A stretch of 23,589 nt of DNA from a virus. Below the pieces are notes generated by a model. That model saw only the letters and a program-made list of their open reading frames with translations. It was not told where the DNA came from and did not search any database. This document shows positions 1 to 7,084 of this stretch, piece after piece. The DNA lies in the IMG/VR virus record IMGVR_UViG_3300034152_000240, positions 1 through 23,589 of that record; one strand, given 5' to 3'. How positions within the stretch are numbered: position 1 is the stretch's first letter; each line of letters begins with the position of its first letter. The translations under genes were made by a program, and so were the position numbers.

Positions 1-54
1 GAGTTTGAGCAGCAATTATCCCAACGAAACGACTGCTTAAACTTCTATGAAGAT
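1..54. repeat. Left arm of a 54-bp perfect inverted repeat
   Basis: Bases 1-54 are the exact reverse complement of 170-223. The match stops at 54/170: base 55 is C and base 169 is C, which do not pair. The arm starts at the first base of the window, so it may extend further left. Read on the minus strand it encodes part of RNAP beta' that duplicates the coding content of the right arm. The arm length and its position at the edge suggest an assembly or read fold-back rather than a biological repeat, but the window alone cannot decide. Confidence 0.95.
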
Positions 55-169
55 CCCCGTAACATTTTTTGCAAATTTTTGGTGCGTTACAATAAATTGG
101 GGTCCTGATCTTGATTACTTTACCAATTAAATCTTTATAATTTTTGTGGTCAATCATATAAAGATCATC
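1..169 (-). other. Inverted fragment of RNAP beta' (zinc-binding segment)
   Basis: The minus strand is open from 169 to 1 and reads DDLYMIDHKNYK, then an arginine-threonine-proline stretch, then CNAPKICKKCYGDLHRSL and GIIAAQT. This matches the bacterial beta' region in which a zinc-binding cysteine cluster (E. coli form C-x6-C-x2-C followed by YGRDLA) comes directly before the trigger-loop helix ([10 protein letters not shown]). Here the spacing is C-x5-C-x2-C. The same protein continues on the plus strand from 170, so this piece lies in the wrong orientation relative to the rest of its gene. Flipping bases 55-169 between the repeat arms restores one continuous beta' frame. The likely cause is a fold-back at a contig end; a real inversion is less likely because it would break an essential gene. 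Confidence 0.85.
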
Positions 170-223
170 ATCTTCATAGAAGTTTAAGCAGTCGTTTCGT
201 TGGGATAATTGCTGCTCAAACTC
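170..223. repeat. Right arm of the 54-bp inverted repeat
   Basis: This is the exact reverse complement of bases 1-54, separated from it by 115 bp. On the plus strand it encodes the conserved beta' residues LHRSLSSRFVGIIAAQT, and its coding phase continues without a break into the rest of beta'. It therefore looks like the genuine copy, with the left arm being its folded-back duplicate. Confidence 0.95.
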
Positions 224-678
224 TAGGAGAAAGAGCTACACAGCTTGTCCTCAGAACTTTTCATACGTCAGGATCAGCAATAATTAAAGGCGAGAAGAAA
301 TCTGAAGACATGAGACAACAAGATATTATTGGCGATCTCTCTACAGTTTCTTCAATTCTTCACAAGTTCAAAGGAAAAACTGAATCCGAAATTGTTGATG
401 AGTTATTTGATGTCTACGACAAAGATATACATCACGTACATTATGAATGTGTCGTAGCACAGCTAATGTGGTCTGGCTCAAGAAAATGGAGACTTCTACC
501 AGATCGGGATAAACAGAAACCTGAATTCTATAGCGTTCAATCAGTACCAAACCAAGAAAGTTGGATACTCTCAATGGCATTTTCAAATCCGAAGAGAAGT
601 ATTCTTCAAGGAATTCTTTACGAAGGAAGATATTCCGGTGTGCTAGATAAAATCTTAAAGGGGGAAGTAATCACGTGA
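170..678 (+). CDS. RNA polymerase beta' subunit, C-terminal part (5' end lost or inverted)
   Basis: This is the C-terminal end of a multisubunit RNAP beta' chain. The frame reads GIIAAQTLGERATQLVLRT then FHTSGSA at about 202-280. That is the trigger-loop region (E. coli [21 protein letters not shown]), with the catalytic Arg and His kept and the Met replaced by Leu. Downstream, HVHYECVVAQLMW and ESWILSMAFSNPKRSIL correspond to the conserved C-terminal segments around VIVRQML and SFQETTRVL. From the trigger loop to the stop there are only about 160 residues, far fewer than in E. coli, so the insertion typical of proteobacteria is absent. Upstream codons are open to 115, with stops at 106-108 and 112-114, but 115-169 is the inverted piece. 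The first ATG is at 310, inside the conserved region, so it is not the real start. The stop overlaps the beta start by 4 bp (GTGA), so the two subunits are translationally coupled. Confidence 0.93.
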
Positions 679-3600
679 GAATAGTAAACCCTATTTATAA
701 GATACAAAACGAAGAAAAGAATATTTTTACATTAAGAAAATACGACTACGAGAATATTCTTCCTGCCGTTGCAAAAATACTTGAACCTGTAGAGGAGCTG
801 GGATTCTCAGTCAGTGAACTTGATCTACGAGACTCCCGGTTCCCTACGGGGGACCTTACAAGAACAATTCGACAGTCTCTTGTTATTCGATTAAAGAAAG
901 GCCAATCAACAATTGACCTAAGTATGTTCATTCCAAAGTTGATTGATGGAAACTACGTCTTTATAAATGGTAGAAGAAAGATACCATTATTTCAGATGTT
1001 TGACGTACCAGTTATAACAAGAGGTAATTCAATTAAGCTCAGAACCAATGTTGCTACACTCATGGTGGCAATTGAAAAGGAACCACCACACGTAAAGGTG
1101 AGTTTCCTTGGAAGAAGAGTCCCGCTGTCACTATTGATGCTTGCATACTACGGCATGGATGAACTAGTCAACAGATTTAGTCTAAATAGTTTTGACTTGC
1201 AAAAACCAGAAACAATTCTAGAATTCTTAGCAAGCGATCTTAAACTATATCAGACTGAATCGCGTGGTTACACACAAGACGATTTTATTCTTGAACTAGG
1301 TAGAATGTATTCAAAGTATAACGCCCGATCAAAAGGTGAGGATGTTGTATATGCATTAGACCTAATTCCGCGTGTTGATGTAATCACGAGAAAGTTCTTA
1401 AAACACGATGTATTGCTTGATGAACTGATTGATGCACTTCAAATTGGTTATGTAGATGATACACTGTTAACAAATAAAAGAGTTCGATGTTTTGAATACA
1501 TGGTATTAGCAAAGGTCTCAAAAAATGTATTCGATCTTTGTTTTTCTAATAGAACAACAAGACAACCGAAGTTTAACATAAACTCTTCTCAAGTAATAAC
1601 AGAATCAAATGTATCAGACATTGTCCAATTTGATTTTTCAATTAATCCCATTGAGGAACTAACAAAACTGTCTCGTATAAGTCTTTTAGGTCCAGGAGGA
1701 TTTAGAAGAGAAAATATTCCAAAGCATCTAAGAGATATTTGCCCAACTATGTTTGGAAGAGTTTGCCCTGTTGACACACCTGATCGAGATAATTGTGGTG
1801 TACTTCAAAATCTAATTCCAAACGTTCACCTAGATGAAAATATGAAATTCACAAGTAAGTTCTGTGAAGATCAACCAATATCTATTCCTGTGTCAATGGT
1901 TCCGTTCTGTGAACATGATGATCAAACAAGATTACAAATGTCTTCATCACAGATGAGACAAGCTATCATGCTTCAGAAATTTGATAAACCAATGATACAA
2001 TCTGGTTGTGAAGGACTATACACAGATTATACCCAATTTGTAAAACGAGCTAAAAAGGACGGAGAAGTTATTCATATTGACGGCAAGTATATTATGGCTC
2101 AGTATACTGATGGTGAGATAGATATTTTTGATATCTCTTACCGTAAAGTTTATGTAGAGAACGTTGATTTCATGCAAGTCTATGTTGAAATGGGAGATAA
2201 ATTTAGAGCGGGTGACATTCTAGCAGAAAGCAATTTCTGCAAGGACGGTTCGATCAATATTGGTAAGAACTTATTAACTGCTGTAATGTCTTACTATGGC
2301 GATAACTACGAGGATGCAATTGTAATATCAAATAGACTCGTAAAAGAAAGAACTCTGATGTCAGTTCATTTTAGAGATCTATCTTTTACAATCCCTCCTC
2401 ATAAAGTCCTGATGTCATTGAATAAAGAAAAATATCAACCTCTTCCAAAAGTTCTTGAAGAGATAAAAAGAGGTAACCCATATGCTATTCTTAAGACTAT
2501 AAATGCAGAAGATTATTATTCTGTATTTCAAGAGGAGAATGTTCTTAGAGCTAAAAGTAAATACATAATCTCTGAGGTGAACATATACCCAAACGAGTGG
2601 AACACGGAGCTTCCCGAATATAAAGATTGGGTTGAAGCAACAATAGAGAATCAAAAGGAAAAAGAACACTACCTCTGTAAAATAATAAAAAACAAACTTC
2701 CAACAAAAGAAGCAAAGCGATTTATTAAAGAAAATTCTTTAGATATATTTTCAAATGTTGGAAACTATAAAATAAAGAAAGAAAAAATCAATGGTATTCA
2801 TGTTGAAATGTATGCCATTCATTTTCGACACGTTCAAGTCGGTGATAAATTAGCGAATCGTCATGGCAATAAAGGTGTTATTTCAAGAATTATACCTCAC
2901 GAGAAAATGCCGTTAACGGAAGACGGAAGACACGTTGATATATGTATAAACCCTCTAGGTATAATTTCAAGAATGAACATCGGGCAATTGTATGAATTGC
3001 ATCTCTCACTTTGTCTTGAGTACTTAAAGGCGTCTTTGATGGAAAAGCTTGTAACCAAAAAGCCCCAAAAAGAAATAAGAGATTACCTACTTGGTTTTAT
3101 TAAGATCGTTGATCGGACAAAATCAGGATGGTATCATAAGCAATTCAAAGAGCAATTGCCAGATAAAATAGGTAAAGAATTTATAACTGAGCTAAATCTA
3201 ATTCAACCACCGTTTGAATCAATTCATTTAGATGATTTAAAGAAAGCATTTGAATATGTAAGTGCTCCATATAAACAAAAGATCTACGATCCTGTTTCAA
3301 AGTGTCACCTTCTTAATCGCATTGCGGTTGGATATATATATTTCTTCAGAATGGTTCATATTGCAGAAGAAAAACTTGCGGCGAGAGGCATTGGAGCATA
3401 TGCAAGAAGAACACTGCAACCGCTAGGTGGCAGGAGAAATAAAGGTGGCCAGAGATGTGGAGAAATGGAAACAGCTTCACTTATAGGCCATGATGCGCCT
3501 GCAAATCTGTTAGAGTTTCTCACAACAAAATCTGACTGTATTGATAAGAAGAATCAATTTATTCGTGATTTCATTAACCCCAAATTGTTAGATGAGATTA

Positions 3601-3689
3601 ACGAACTTGACGGGACACCTGAATCAGTTAAGCTTCTAGATTCTTATCTTACAGTTCTGGGAGTAGACCACGGGAAGAAGCATGAGTAA
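675..3689 (+). CDS. RNA polymerase beta subunit, unsplit, phage-encoded
   Basis: The 1004-aa protein is a complete, single-chain beta subunit; bacterial beta is roughly 1100-1350 aa. Landmarks in order: FINGRRKIPLFQMF near residues 95-110; GPGGFRRE at about 339-346; RVCPVDTPD at about 362-370; YYGDNYEDAIVISNR at about 540-555 with the active-site Glu-Asp; GDKLANRHGNKGV at about 723-735 with both catalytic lysines; NPLGIISRMNIGQ at about 759-771; GGQRCGEME near 924-932; and LTTKSD near 948. All the main catalytic motifs are intact, so it should be active. The start is GTG at 675, overlapping the beta' stop and preceded by a GGGGGAAG ribosome site. Bacterial operons run beta then beta'; here beta' comes first. 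In phiKZ-like phages both subunits are split into pieces, so an intact beta next to T4-like morphogenesis genes is notable. The alpha and omega subunits are not in the window. Confidence 0.97.
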   Translation: MRIVNPIYKIQNEEKNIFTLRKYDYENILPAVAKILEPVEELGFSVSELDLRDSRFPTGDLTRTIRQSLVIRLKKGQSTIDLSMFIPKLIDGNYVFINGRRKIPLFQMFDVPVITRGNSIKLRTNVATLMVAIEKEPPHVKVSFLGRRVPLSLLMLAYYGMDELVNRFSLNSFDLQKPETILEFLASDLKLYQTESRGYTQDDFILELGRMYSKYNARSKGEDVVYALDLIPRVDVITRKFLKHDVLLDELIDALQIGYVDDTLLTNKRVRCFEYMVLAKVSKNVFDLCFSNRTTRQPKFNINSSQVITESNVSDIVQFDFSINPIEELTKLSRISLLGPGGFRRENIPKHLRDICPTMFGRVCPVDTPDRDNCGVLQNLIPNVHLDENMKFTSKFCEDQPISIPVSMVPFCEHDDQTRLQMSSSQMRQAIMLQKFDKPMIQSGCEGLYTDYTQFVKRAKKDGEVIHIDGKYIMAQYTDGEIDIFDISYRKVYVENVDFMQVYVEMGDKFRAGDILAESNFCKDGSINIGKNLLTAVMSYYGDNYEDAIVISNRLVKERTLMSVHFRDLSFTIPPHKVLMSLNKEKYQPLPKVLEEIKRGNPYAILKTINAEDYYSVFQEENVLRAKSKYIISEVNIYPNEWNTELPEYKDWVEATIENQKEKEHYLCKIIKNKLPTKEAKRFIKENSLDIFSNVGNYKIKKEKINGIHVEMYAIHFRHVQVGDKLANRHGNKGVISRIIPHEKMPLTEDGRHVDICINPLGIISRMNIGQLYELHLSLCLEYLKASLMEKLVTKKPQKEIRDYLLGFIKIVDRTKSGWYHKQFKEQLPDKIGKEFITELNLIQPPFESIHLDDLKKAFEYVSAPYKQKIYDPVSKCHLLNRIAVGYIYFFRMVHIAEEKLAARGIGAYARRTLQPLGGRRNKGGQRCGEMETASLIGHDAPANLLEFLTTKSDCIDKKNQFIRDFINPKLLDEINELDGTPESVKLLDSYLTVLGVDHGKKHE

Positions 3690-4008
3690 AATTGTATTAG
3701 CTGCACTTAAGCCTATTGGTGTGGTGCTAGCAGAAAATCCAACTTTAAGACCAGTATCGTGTACTCCTGAAACGGTACTTGCTTATGAAAATGGGAATTA
3801 TCATATCAATAGTACAATGTTAAAGAAATTCGGTGATGGAATAATCTATCAATTCAGATCAATAGATATGGGTGGGCGTTCATATACACATAGAATGGTA
3901 AACTGCCCCGATGATCAATATAGTTATCATGAATCATGGTTTATTAAATTCGACGAAGAGAGAAAAAATAAGAAAGTTAAGTTTGATCCGAAAGAATTGG
4001 TGTTATGA
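3682..4008 (+). CDS. Unknown 108-aa protein following RNAP beta
   Basis: I do not recognise this family. The ATG lies 8 bp inside the end of the beta gene, with GGGAAG upstream, so it is probably co-translated with beta. No membrane segment or signal peptide is visible. The C-terminal 25 residues are strongly charged (DEERKNKKVKFDPKEL) and contain KFDPKEL. A near-identical KFDPQEL occurs in the next small protein. Overlap with RNAP genes on one side and the shared motif on the other would fit a small RNAP-associated or regulatory protein, but that is inference. Confidence 0.75.
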   Translation: MSKIVLAALKPIGVVLAENPTLRPVSCTPETVLAYENGNYHINSTMLKKFGDGIIYQFRSIDMGGRSYTHRMVNCPDDQYSYHESWFIKFDEERKNKKVKFDPKELVL

Positions 4009-4208
4009 GTGGATATGATTACTATTCAACATCAACATCATCAAATTCATATTCTACAGCTCAATGGCAGATAGGTGGGATGACTATATATTATAAACCT
4101 ACGATGTATTTTACAAAAACAGAATATAGTGAACCACAAGAAAAGATAGAGAAATTTGATCCGCAAGAGTTAGATATCAATTGGGAAATAAGGAGGGATC
4201 CTATATGA
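4005..4208 (+). CDS. Unknown 67-aa Ser/Thr/Tyr-rich protein with KFDPQEL motif
   Basis: A short protein joined to its neighbours by ATGA overlaps at both ends: 4005-4008 with the gene before and 4205-4208 with FolE2. The first 25 residues are almost entirely Ser, Thr, Tyr, Asn and Gly. The middle, around residues 20-40, has alternating aromatic residues (IYYKPTMYF) that look like beta strands. The C-terminal third is acidic and holds EKFDPQEL, nearly the same as KFDPKEL in the preceding protein. There is no strong ribosome site before the ATG, so translation probably depends on coupling. Function unknown. Confidence 0.65.
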   Translation: MSGYDYYSTSTSSNSYSTAQWQIGGMTIYYKPTMYFTKTEYSEPQEKIEKFDPQELDINWEIRRDPI

Positions 4209-5116
4209 CACCTCTTCCAGATGTTCAATGCACTGAACCAAAAATATTAAGACCAATCAATCAGGTTGGTGTTGAAAATGTCGAAGTACCTTTCAAACTT
4301 GAACTTAGAGCTGGAGGATTTATTGAACTAGTGGCAAAAGTTTCAATGAGGACAAGTCTTGATGAAGACCTGAAAGGTATTTCGATGTCTAGATTTCTGC
4401 GAACGTTAAAGAAATATTTACACAAACCTCTGAAAAGAGTTCTAATCAAAGAAATTCTTCGAGACTTTAAGAAAAAGGTTGGTGGAAATTCAAGTTTTAT
4501 TAAATTCAATTTCAAACTACCGATAGAAAGAAAGTCTCCGATATCAGAATACACATTTCCTATTTATTACGATTGTAGATTTGAAGGACAGCTTATTGAG
4601 TCTGATGACTTTGTAGAAACTGGTGTCATTGCTTCAGTAGAAAAATTTAGATTCTTTCAGGGAATGAAAATACAATACGCATCTTATTGCCCATGCTCAG
4701 CAGAACTTTGCAATCACTTGGGTGAGAAGGGTACGTGCGGGTTTCCTCATAATCAGAGATCTTTCGCTGAAATCTTGATTGAGTCGTATGACGACGAACT
4801 TGCACTCATTGCTGGTTATGATGAGGTTCCTTATATATGGCTTGAAGATATTATTGAGGCCGTTGAAATGCAACTCAAAACTCTACCTTACCCAATAATT
4901 AAAAGAGTAGATGAACAAGAGATTGCAAGAATTGCAGCGGAAAATCCGATGTTTGTCGAAGATGCAATAAGATCAATCTCTGCTATACTTGACTCTTTTC
5001 CAATCAAAGACTGGATTGTAAAATGTGTTCATGAAGAATCAATTCATACTTCGGAAGCAATTGCAGTCAATTGGGCAGGTATACCAGGAGGCTTTGATGG
5101 CACCCGTTTTATCTGA
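4205..5116 (+). CDS. folE2: GTP cyclohydrolase IB (FolE2 family)
   Basis: Predicted to convert GTP to 7,8-dihydroneopterin triphosphate, the first step towards folate and towards queuosine or other 7-deazaguanine compounds. The 303-aa protein is slightly longer than usual for the family (about 260-300). It carries the family signature along its length: LPDVQ at residues 4-8, INQVGV at 18-23, KGISMSRF at 57-64 (bacterial KGTHMSRF), CPCS at 162-165 with the metal-ligand Cys, PHNQRS at 181-186, ENPMFVED at 246-253, and ESIHTSEA near 278-285. Between CPCS and HNQRS there are a few extra residues with two more cysteines (C169, C177). The ATG at 4205 is chosen because AAGGAGG lies 8-15 bases upstream and it forms an ATGA overlap; a TTG at 4181 would sit before that ribosome site. 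No other folate or deazaguanine gene is visible in the window. Confidence 0.95.
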   Translation: MTPLPDVQCTEPKILRPINQVGVENVEVPFKLELRAGGFIELVAKVSMRTSLDEDLKGISMSRFLRTLKKYLHKPLKRVLIKEILRDFKKKVGGNSSFIKFNFKLPIERKSPISEYTFPIYYDCRFEGQLIESDDFVETGVIASVEKFRFFQGMKIQYASYCPCSAELCNHLGEKGTCGFPHNQRSFAEILIESYDDELALIAGYDEVPYIWLEDIIEAVEMQLKTLPYPIIKRVDEQEIARIAAENPMFVEDAIRSISAILDSFPIKDWIVKCVHEESIHTSEAIAVNWAGIPGGFDGTRFI

Positions 5117-5129
5117 GGAGAACAGCTAT

Positions 5130-5537
5130 ATGAAACAAAAATATACAATTGACTTGTCTCAAGAAGAAATTCGTTCCCTTGAAACATTATTCAAGACTTA
5201 TCTAAAAGAGCGTGAATATGAAACATCAATATTTGGAAGATATGAAGATTTGAGATCGCTCAACTTCGCGAGTTTCATTCTGTTTCTTGAAATTTACATA
5301 GATAAAATAAAGAAAGCTTACGCAGACACTTGGGATACTGAAATGCCTTGGTGGATGACGAAATGTAAAGAAATGGAAGAATCTGGCGAGGCTCCGATTA
5401 AAGCTTACGAAGAATTAGTCAAATTATTTACATTAGCAGGAGCCGCCTTAGAGACTTACACTCAGCTAGATCCACGAATGTGGAGACGAAACGCAGAAGA
5501 TGACATGAAGAAGTGGAAAAAAATTGAAAAGGAGTAA
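5130..5537 (+). CDS. Unknown 135-aa helical protein
   Basis: Not recognised. The start at 5130 is preceded by TGAGGAG, which contains the FolE2 stop codon. An in-frame ATG at 5097 also has a good site (AGGAGG) and would add 11 residues while overlapping folE2 by 20 bp. The sequence looks mostly alpha-helical, opens with KYTIDLSQEEI and has aromatic residues in PWWMTKC near the middle. ALETYTQLDPRMWRR comes late, followed by a very charged tail (DDMKKWKKIEKE). No membrane segment is visible. Its place after FolE2 hints at nucleotide metabolism, but I cannot support a specific enzyme. Confidence 0.75.
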   Translation: MKQKYTIDLSQEEIRSLETLFKTYLKEREYETSIFGRYEDLRSLNFASFILFLEIYIDKIKKAYADTWDTEMPWWMTKCKEMEESGEAPIKAYEELVKLFTLAGAALETYTQLDPRMWRRNAEDDMKKWKKIEKE

Positions 5538-5543
5538 TTTGTA

Positions 5544-6308
5544 ATGAACGAAAACCTATCCGCAATGGTACAAGACGCACAACCGGAGGAAAACGAAGAG
5601 GACATCACAATACCCGAAGATGTTATTGAATCAGTAGATGATGAAACAGGAACACATGAAGCTATTGAAGAAACTCCAGCCGTTGCAAAAGTTGGTATTA
5701 CATCACTGACTGACTGGTTTCGCAGAAACCATGAAAGATTTGATAATATCAATTACGTTCGTGTTTCTATTCGAGGAGTAGATCCAGATAAATACCTGAT
5801 CGTAACTTCCCCAGAAGATGACGGATCAGTAGACGAGGAAGGTAACCCTCGCCGCAAACTCAAAGTATTTGAAAGTGCTGACTCTCATCCCGTTCTTGAT
5901 CTACCGGGAAGCGCGATGGAAGCATTTAACAATGGAACCTTTATGGTTCTCTATCAGTACGCCGACACTGATATTGTATTCAAGTGTTATGGCATTCGTG
6001 CAGGACTTATTGTTGTAGCATGTCAGAATGTTGACGGAGCATTAATACCATATAATATACAGCGCGTAAAGAAAAGAGATACTGAAATTGAAATTCCAGT
6101 TTTTGATGGGTCAGACCCAAGAGTAAAATTAGCGCAAGACCTTGACAAAGAAGTATTACAATTACTTTATCGTCAGAGTTCGAAAGAAGTTGATAACTTC
6201 ACCACAAATCAGGATGCTGTGAATTGGCTGGTTGGAAGACAAGCTGAAATGATTGACATCAATCATTTACTTCAAATTGATAATGTTCTTCTAAGTCTAA
6301 TTCGATAG
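5544..6308 (+). CDS. Unknown 254-aa protein with acidic N-terminus
   Basis: Not recognised. AAAAGGAG just upstream gives a strong ribosome site, and it overlaps the end of the preceding gene. Residues 10-45 are very acidic (EENEED and similar) and probably disordered. The rest looks like a compact alpha/beta domain with beta-rich segments such as YVRVSIRGVDPDKYLIV and FMVLYQYADTDIVFKCYG. The C-terminus is helical. No transmembrane segment or catalytic motif is visible. It is the last gene before the 6314-6349 hairpin region. It could be a virion or DNA-associated protein. Confidence 0.75.
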   Translation: MNENLSAMVQDAQPEENEEDITIPEDVIESVDDETGTHEAIEETPAVAKVGITSLTDWFRRNHERFDNINYVRVSIRGVDPDKYLIVTSPEDDGSVDEEGNPRRKLKVFESADSHPVLDLPGSAMEAFNNGTFMVLYQYADTDIVFKCYGIRAGLIVVACQNVDGALIPYNIQRVKKRDTEIEIPVFDGSDPRVKLAQDLDKEVLQLLYRQSSKEVDNFTTNQDAVNWLVGRQAEMIDINHLLQIDNVLLSLIR

Positions 6309-6313
6309 CACAT

Positions 6314-6349
6314 GGAGGCGGGGGCCATTAAGTTGGCCCCCAAAAATAA
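6314..6349 (+). promoter_or_regulatory. Hairpin between a Shine-Dalgarno and the start codon at 6350
   Basis: GGAGG at 6314-6318 is a strong Shine-Dalgarno but lies 31 bases before the ATG at 6350, too far to act directly. Between them is a perfect 8-bp, GC-rich stem (GGGGGCCA at 6320-6327 with TGGCCCCC at 6334-6341, loop 6328-6333). Folding the stem leaves 9 bases between GGAGG and ATG, a near-ideal distance. No other ribosome site lies close to this ATG. Phage T4 gene 25 is known to use a structured RNA spacer in this way. The hairpin is followed by A-rich rather than T-rich sequence on the plus strand, so it is not a canonical terminator of the upstream gene. Confidence 0.6.
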
Positions 6350-7084
6350 ATGAAAATAAACCCAGACATCAAACTTGTTTCACATGACATACAATCCTAC
6401 GATATTCCATCATGTCACTACAACATATTAAAAGCACACGGTTTTGATCTTTCAGAAATTGATAAAGAAGATAAATTAAAGCGCAACATAACCATCGGTA
6501 AAATGATGAGGGCAAACCCAAGAATAACAAAACTTCTTCGAGAAACAACTAAGTCTTTAATTGACGAATTCATATTAAATAACAATATCCAAGATTCCGA
6601 TATTGTTATAAGACAATATGATGGTCTTCTTCTTAAAAGGGCTGTGAAAAATATGGAAATCGGTAACATGAGGATTGAACATAGAAACAGTTTTGATGTC
6701 TTTATTTCATCTATCAAGAGAAATATGTACATTGCTTATGACTCTGTAAGAGGACAGACCAAAATAAAAGGTGTTTCTCATCGCTATGAGGCAATGGATG
6801 AAATGTACGAAAAAATTTGTAAAATTAACTTTGCAAAGAAAACTGCTATATTTCGTTCACTTCAAAGGTTATACGATTTTTTTATGACCACAGAAGATGC
6901 CGAGCTTTTTGCAATACCTTCAGATAATGATAGATTTTTATTTTATGTGGTTAAATATGGAGAGTTTGAAGTGACAAGACCCACCATTGGAATCATGGAT
7001 ACGAGTGATATAGATCGAAAGAGATATTTTGATTTTTATCTCAAACCTTTTACACAAAGCATTGTATTGGAGCACGTCAAATGA
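6350..7084 (+). CDS. Unknown 244-aa protein
   Basis: Not recognised. The start is the ATG after the 6314-6349 hairpin. The N-terminus has SYDIPSCHYNIL near residues 15-26, followed by basic helical segments and VIRQYDGLLLKRAV around residue 85. A central stretch (FDVFISSIKRNMYIAYDSVRG) precedes KGVSHRYEAMDEMYEKI. The C-terminal part, FAIPSDNDRFLFYVVKYG, looks beta-rich. No signal peptide or membrane segment is visible. It overlaps the next gene by ATGA (7081-7084), so the two are probably made together. An enzyme of nucleic-acid metabolism is conceivable but not shown. Confidence 0.8.
   Translation: MKINPDIKLVSHDIQSYDIPSCHYNILKAHGFDLSEIDKEDKLKRNITIGKMMRANPRITKLLRETTKSLIDEFILNNNIQDSDIVIRQYDGLLLKRAVKNMEIGNMRIEHRNSFDVFISSIKRNMYIAYDSVRGQTKIKGVSHRYEAMDEMYEKICKINFAKKTAIFRSLQRLYDFFMTTEDAELFAIPSDNDRFLFYVVKYGEFEVTRPTIGIMDTSDIDRKRYFDFYLKPFTQSIVLEHVK

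Noticed and set aside
1-223. Phase-variable invertible promoter or gene switch
   Set aside because: Not excluded, but no recombinase is visible in the window, the segment lies inside conserved RNAP codons, and the repeat begins at the window edge, all of which favour an artefact.
310-678. ATG at 310 as the start of a separate 122-aa gene
   Set aside because: The residues before it (QLVLRTFHTSGSA) are conserved beta' trigger loop in the same frame, so 310 is internal.
4181-4204. TTG start giving an 8-residue longer FolE2
   Set aside because: The Shine-Dalgarno AAGGAGG lies downstream of this TTG and fits the ATG at 4205, where family similarity also begins.
6320-6349. Hairpin as an intrinsic terminator for the 254-aa gene
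   Set aside because: It is followed by AAAAATAAA on the plus strand rather than a T run; the position favours a role in translation of the next gene.
6312-6353. 13-codon frame MEAGAIKLAPKNK as a gene
   Set aside because: No ribosome site precedes it and its codons coincide with the hairpin; kept only as an alternative leader-peptide idea.
6392-6440. SYDIPSCHYNIL as a DNA polymerase motif A
   Set aside because: No matching motif B or C is seen, and the protein is far too short for a polymerase.
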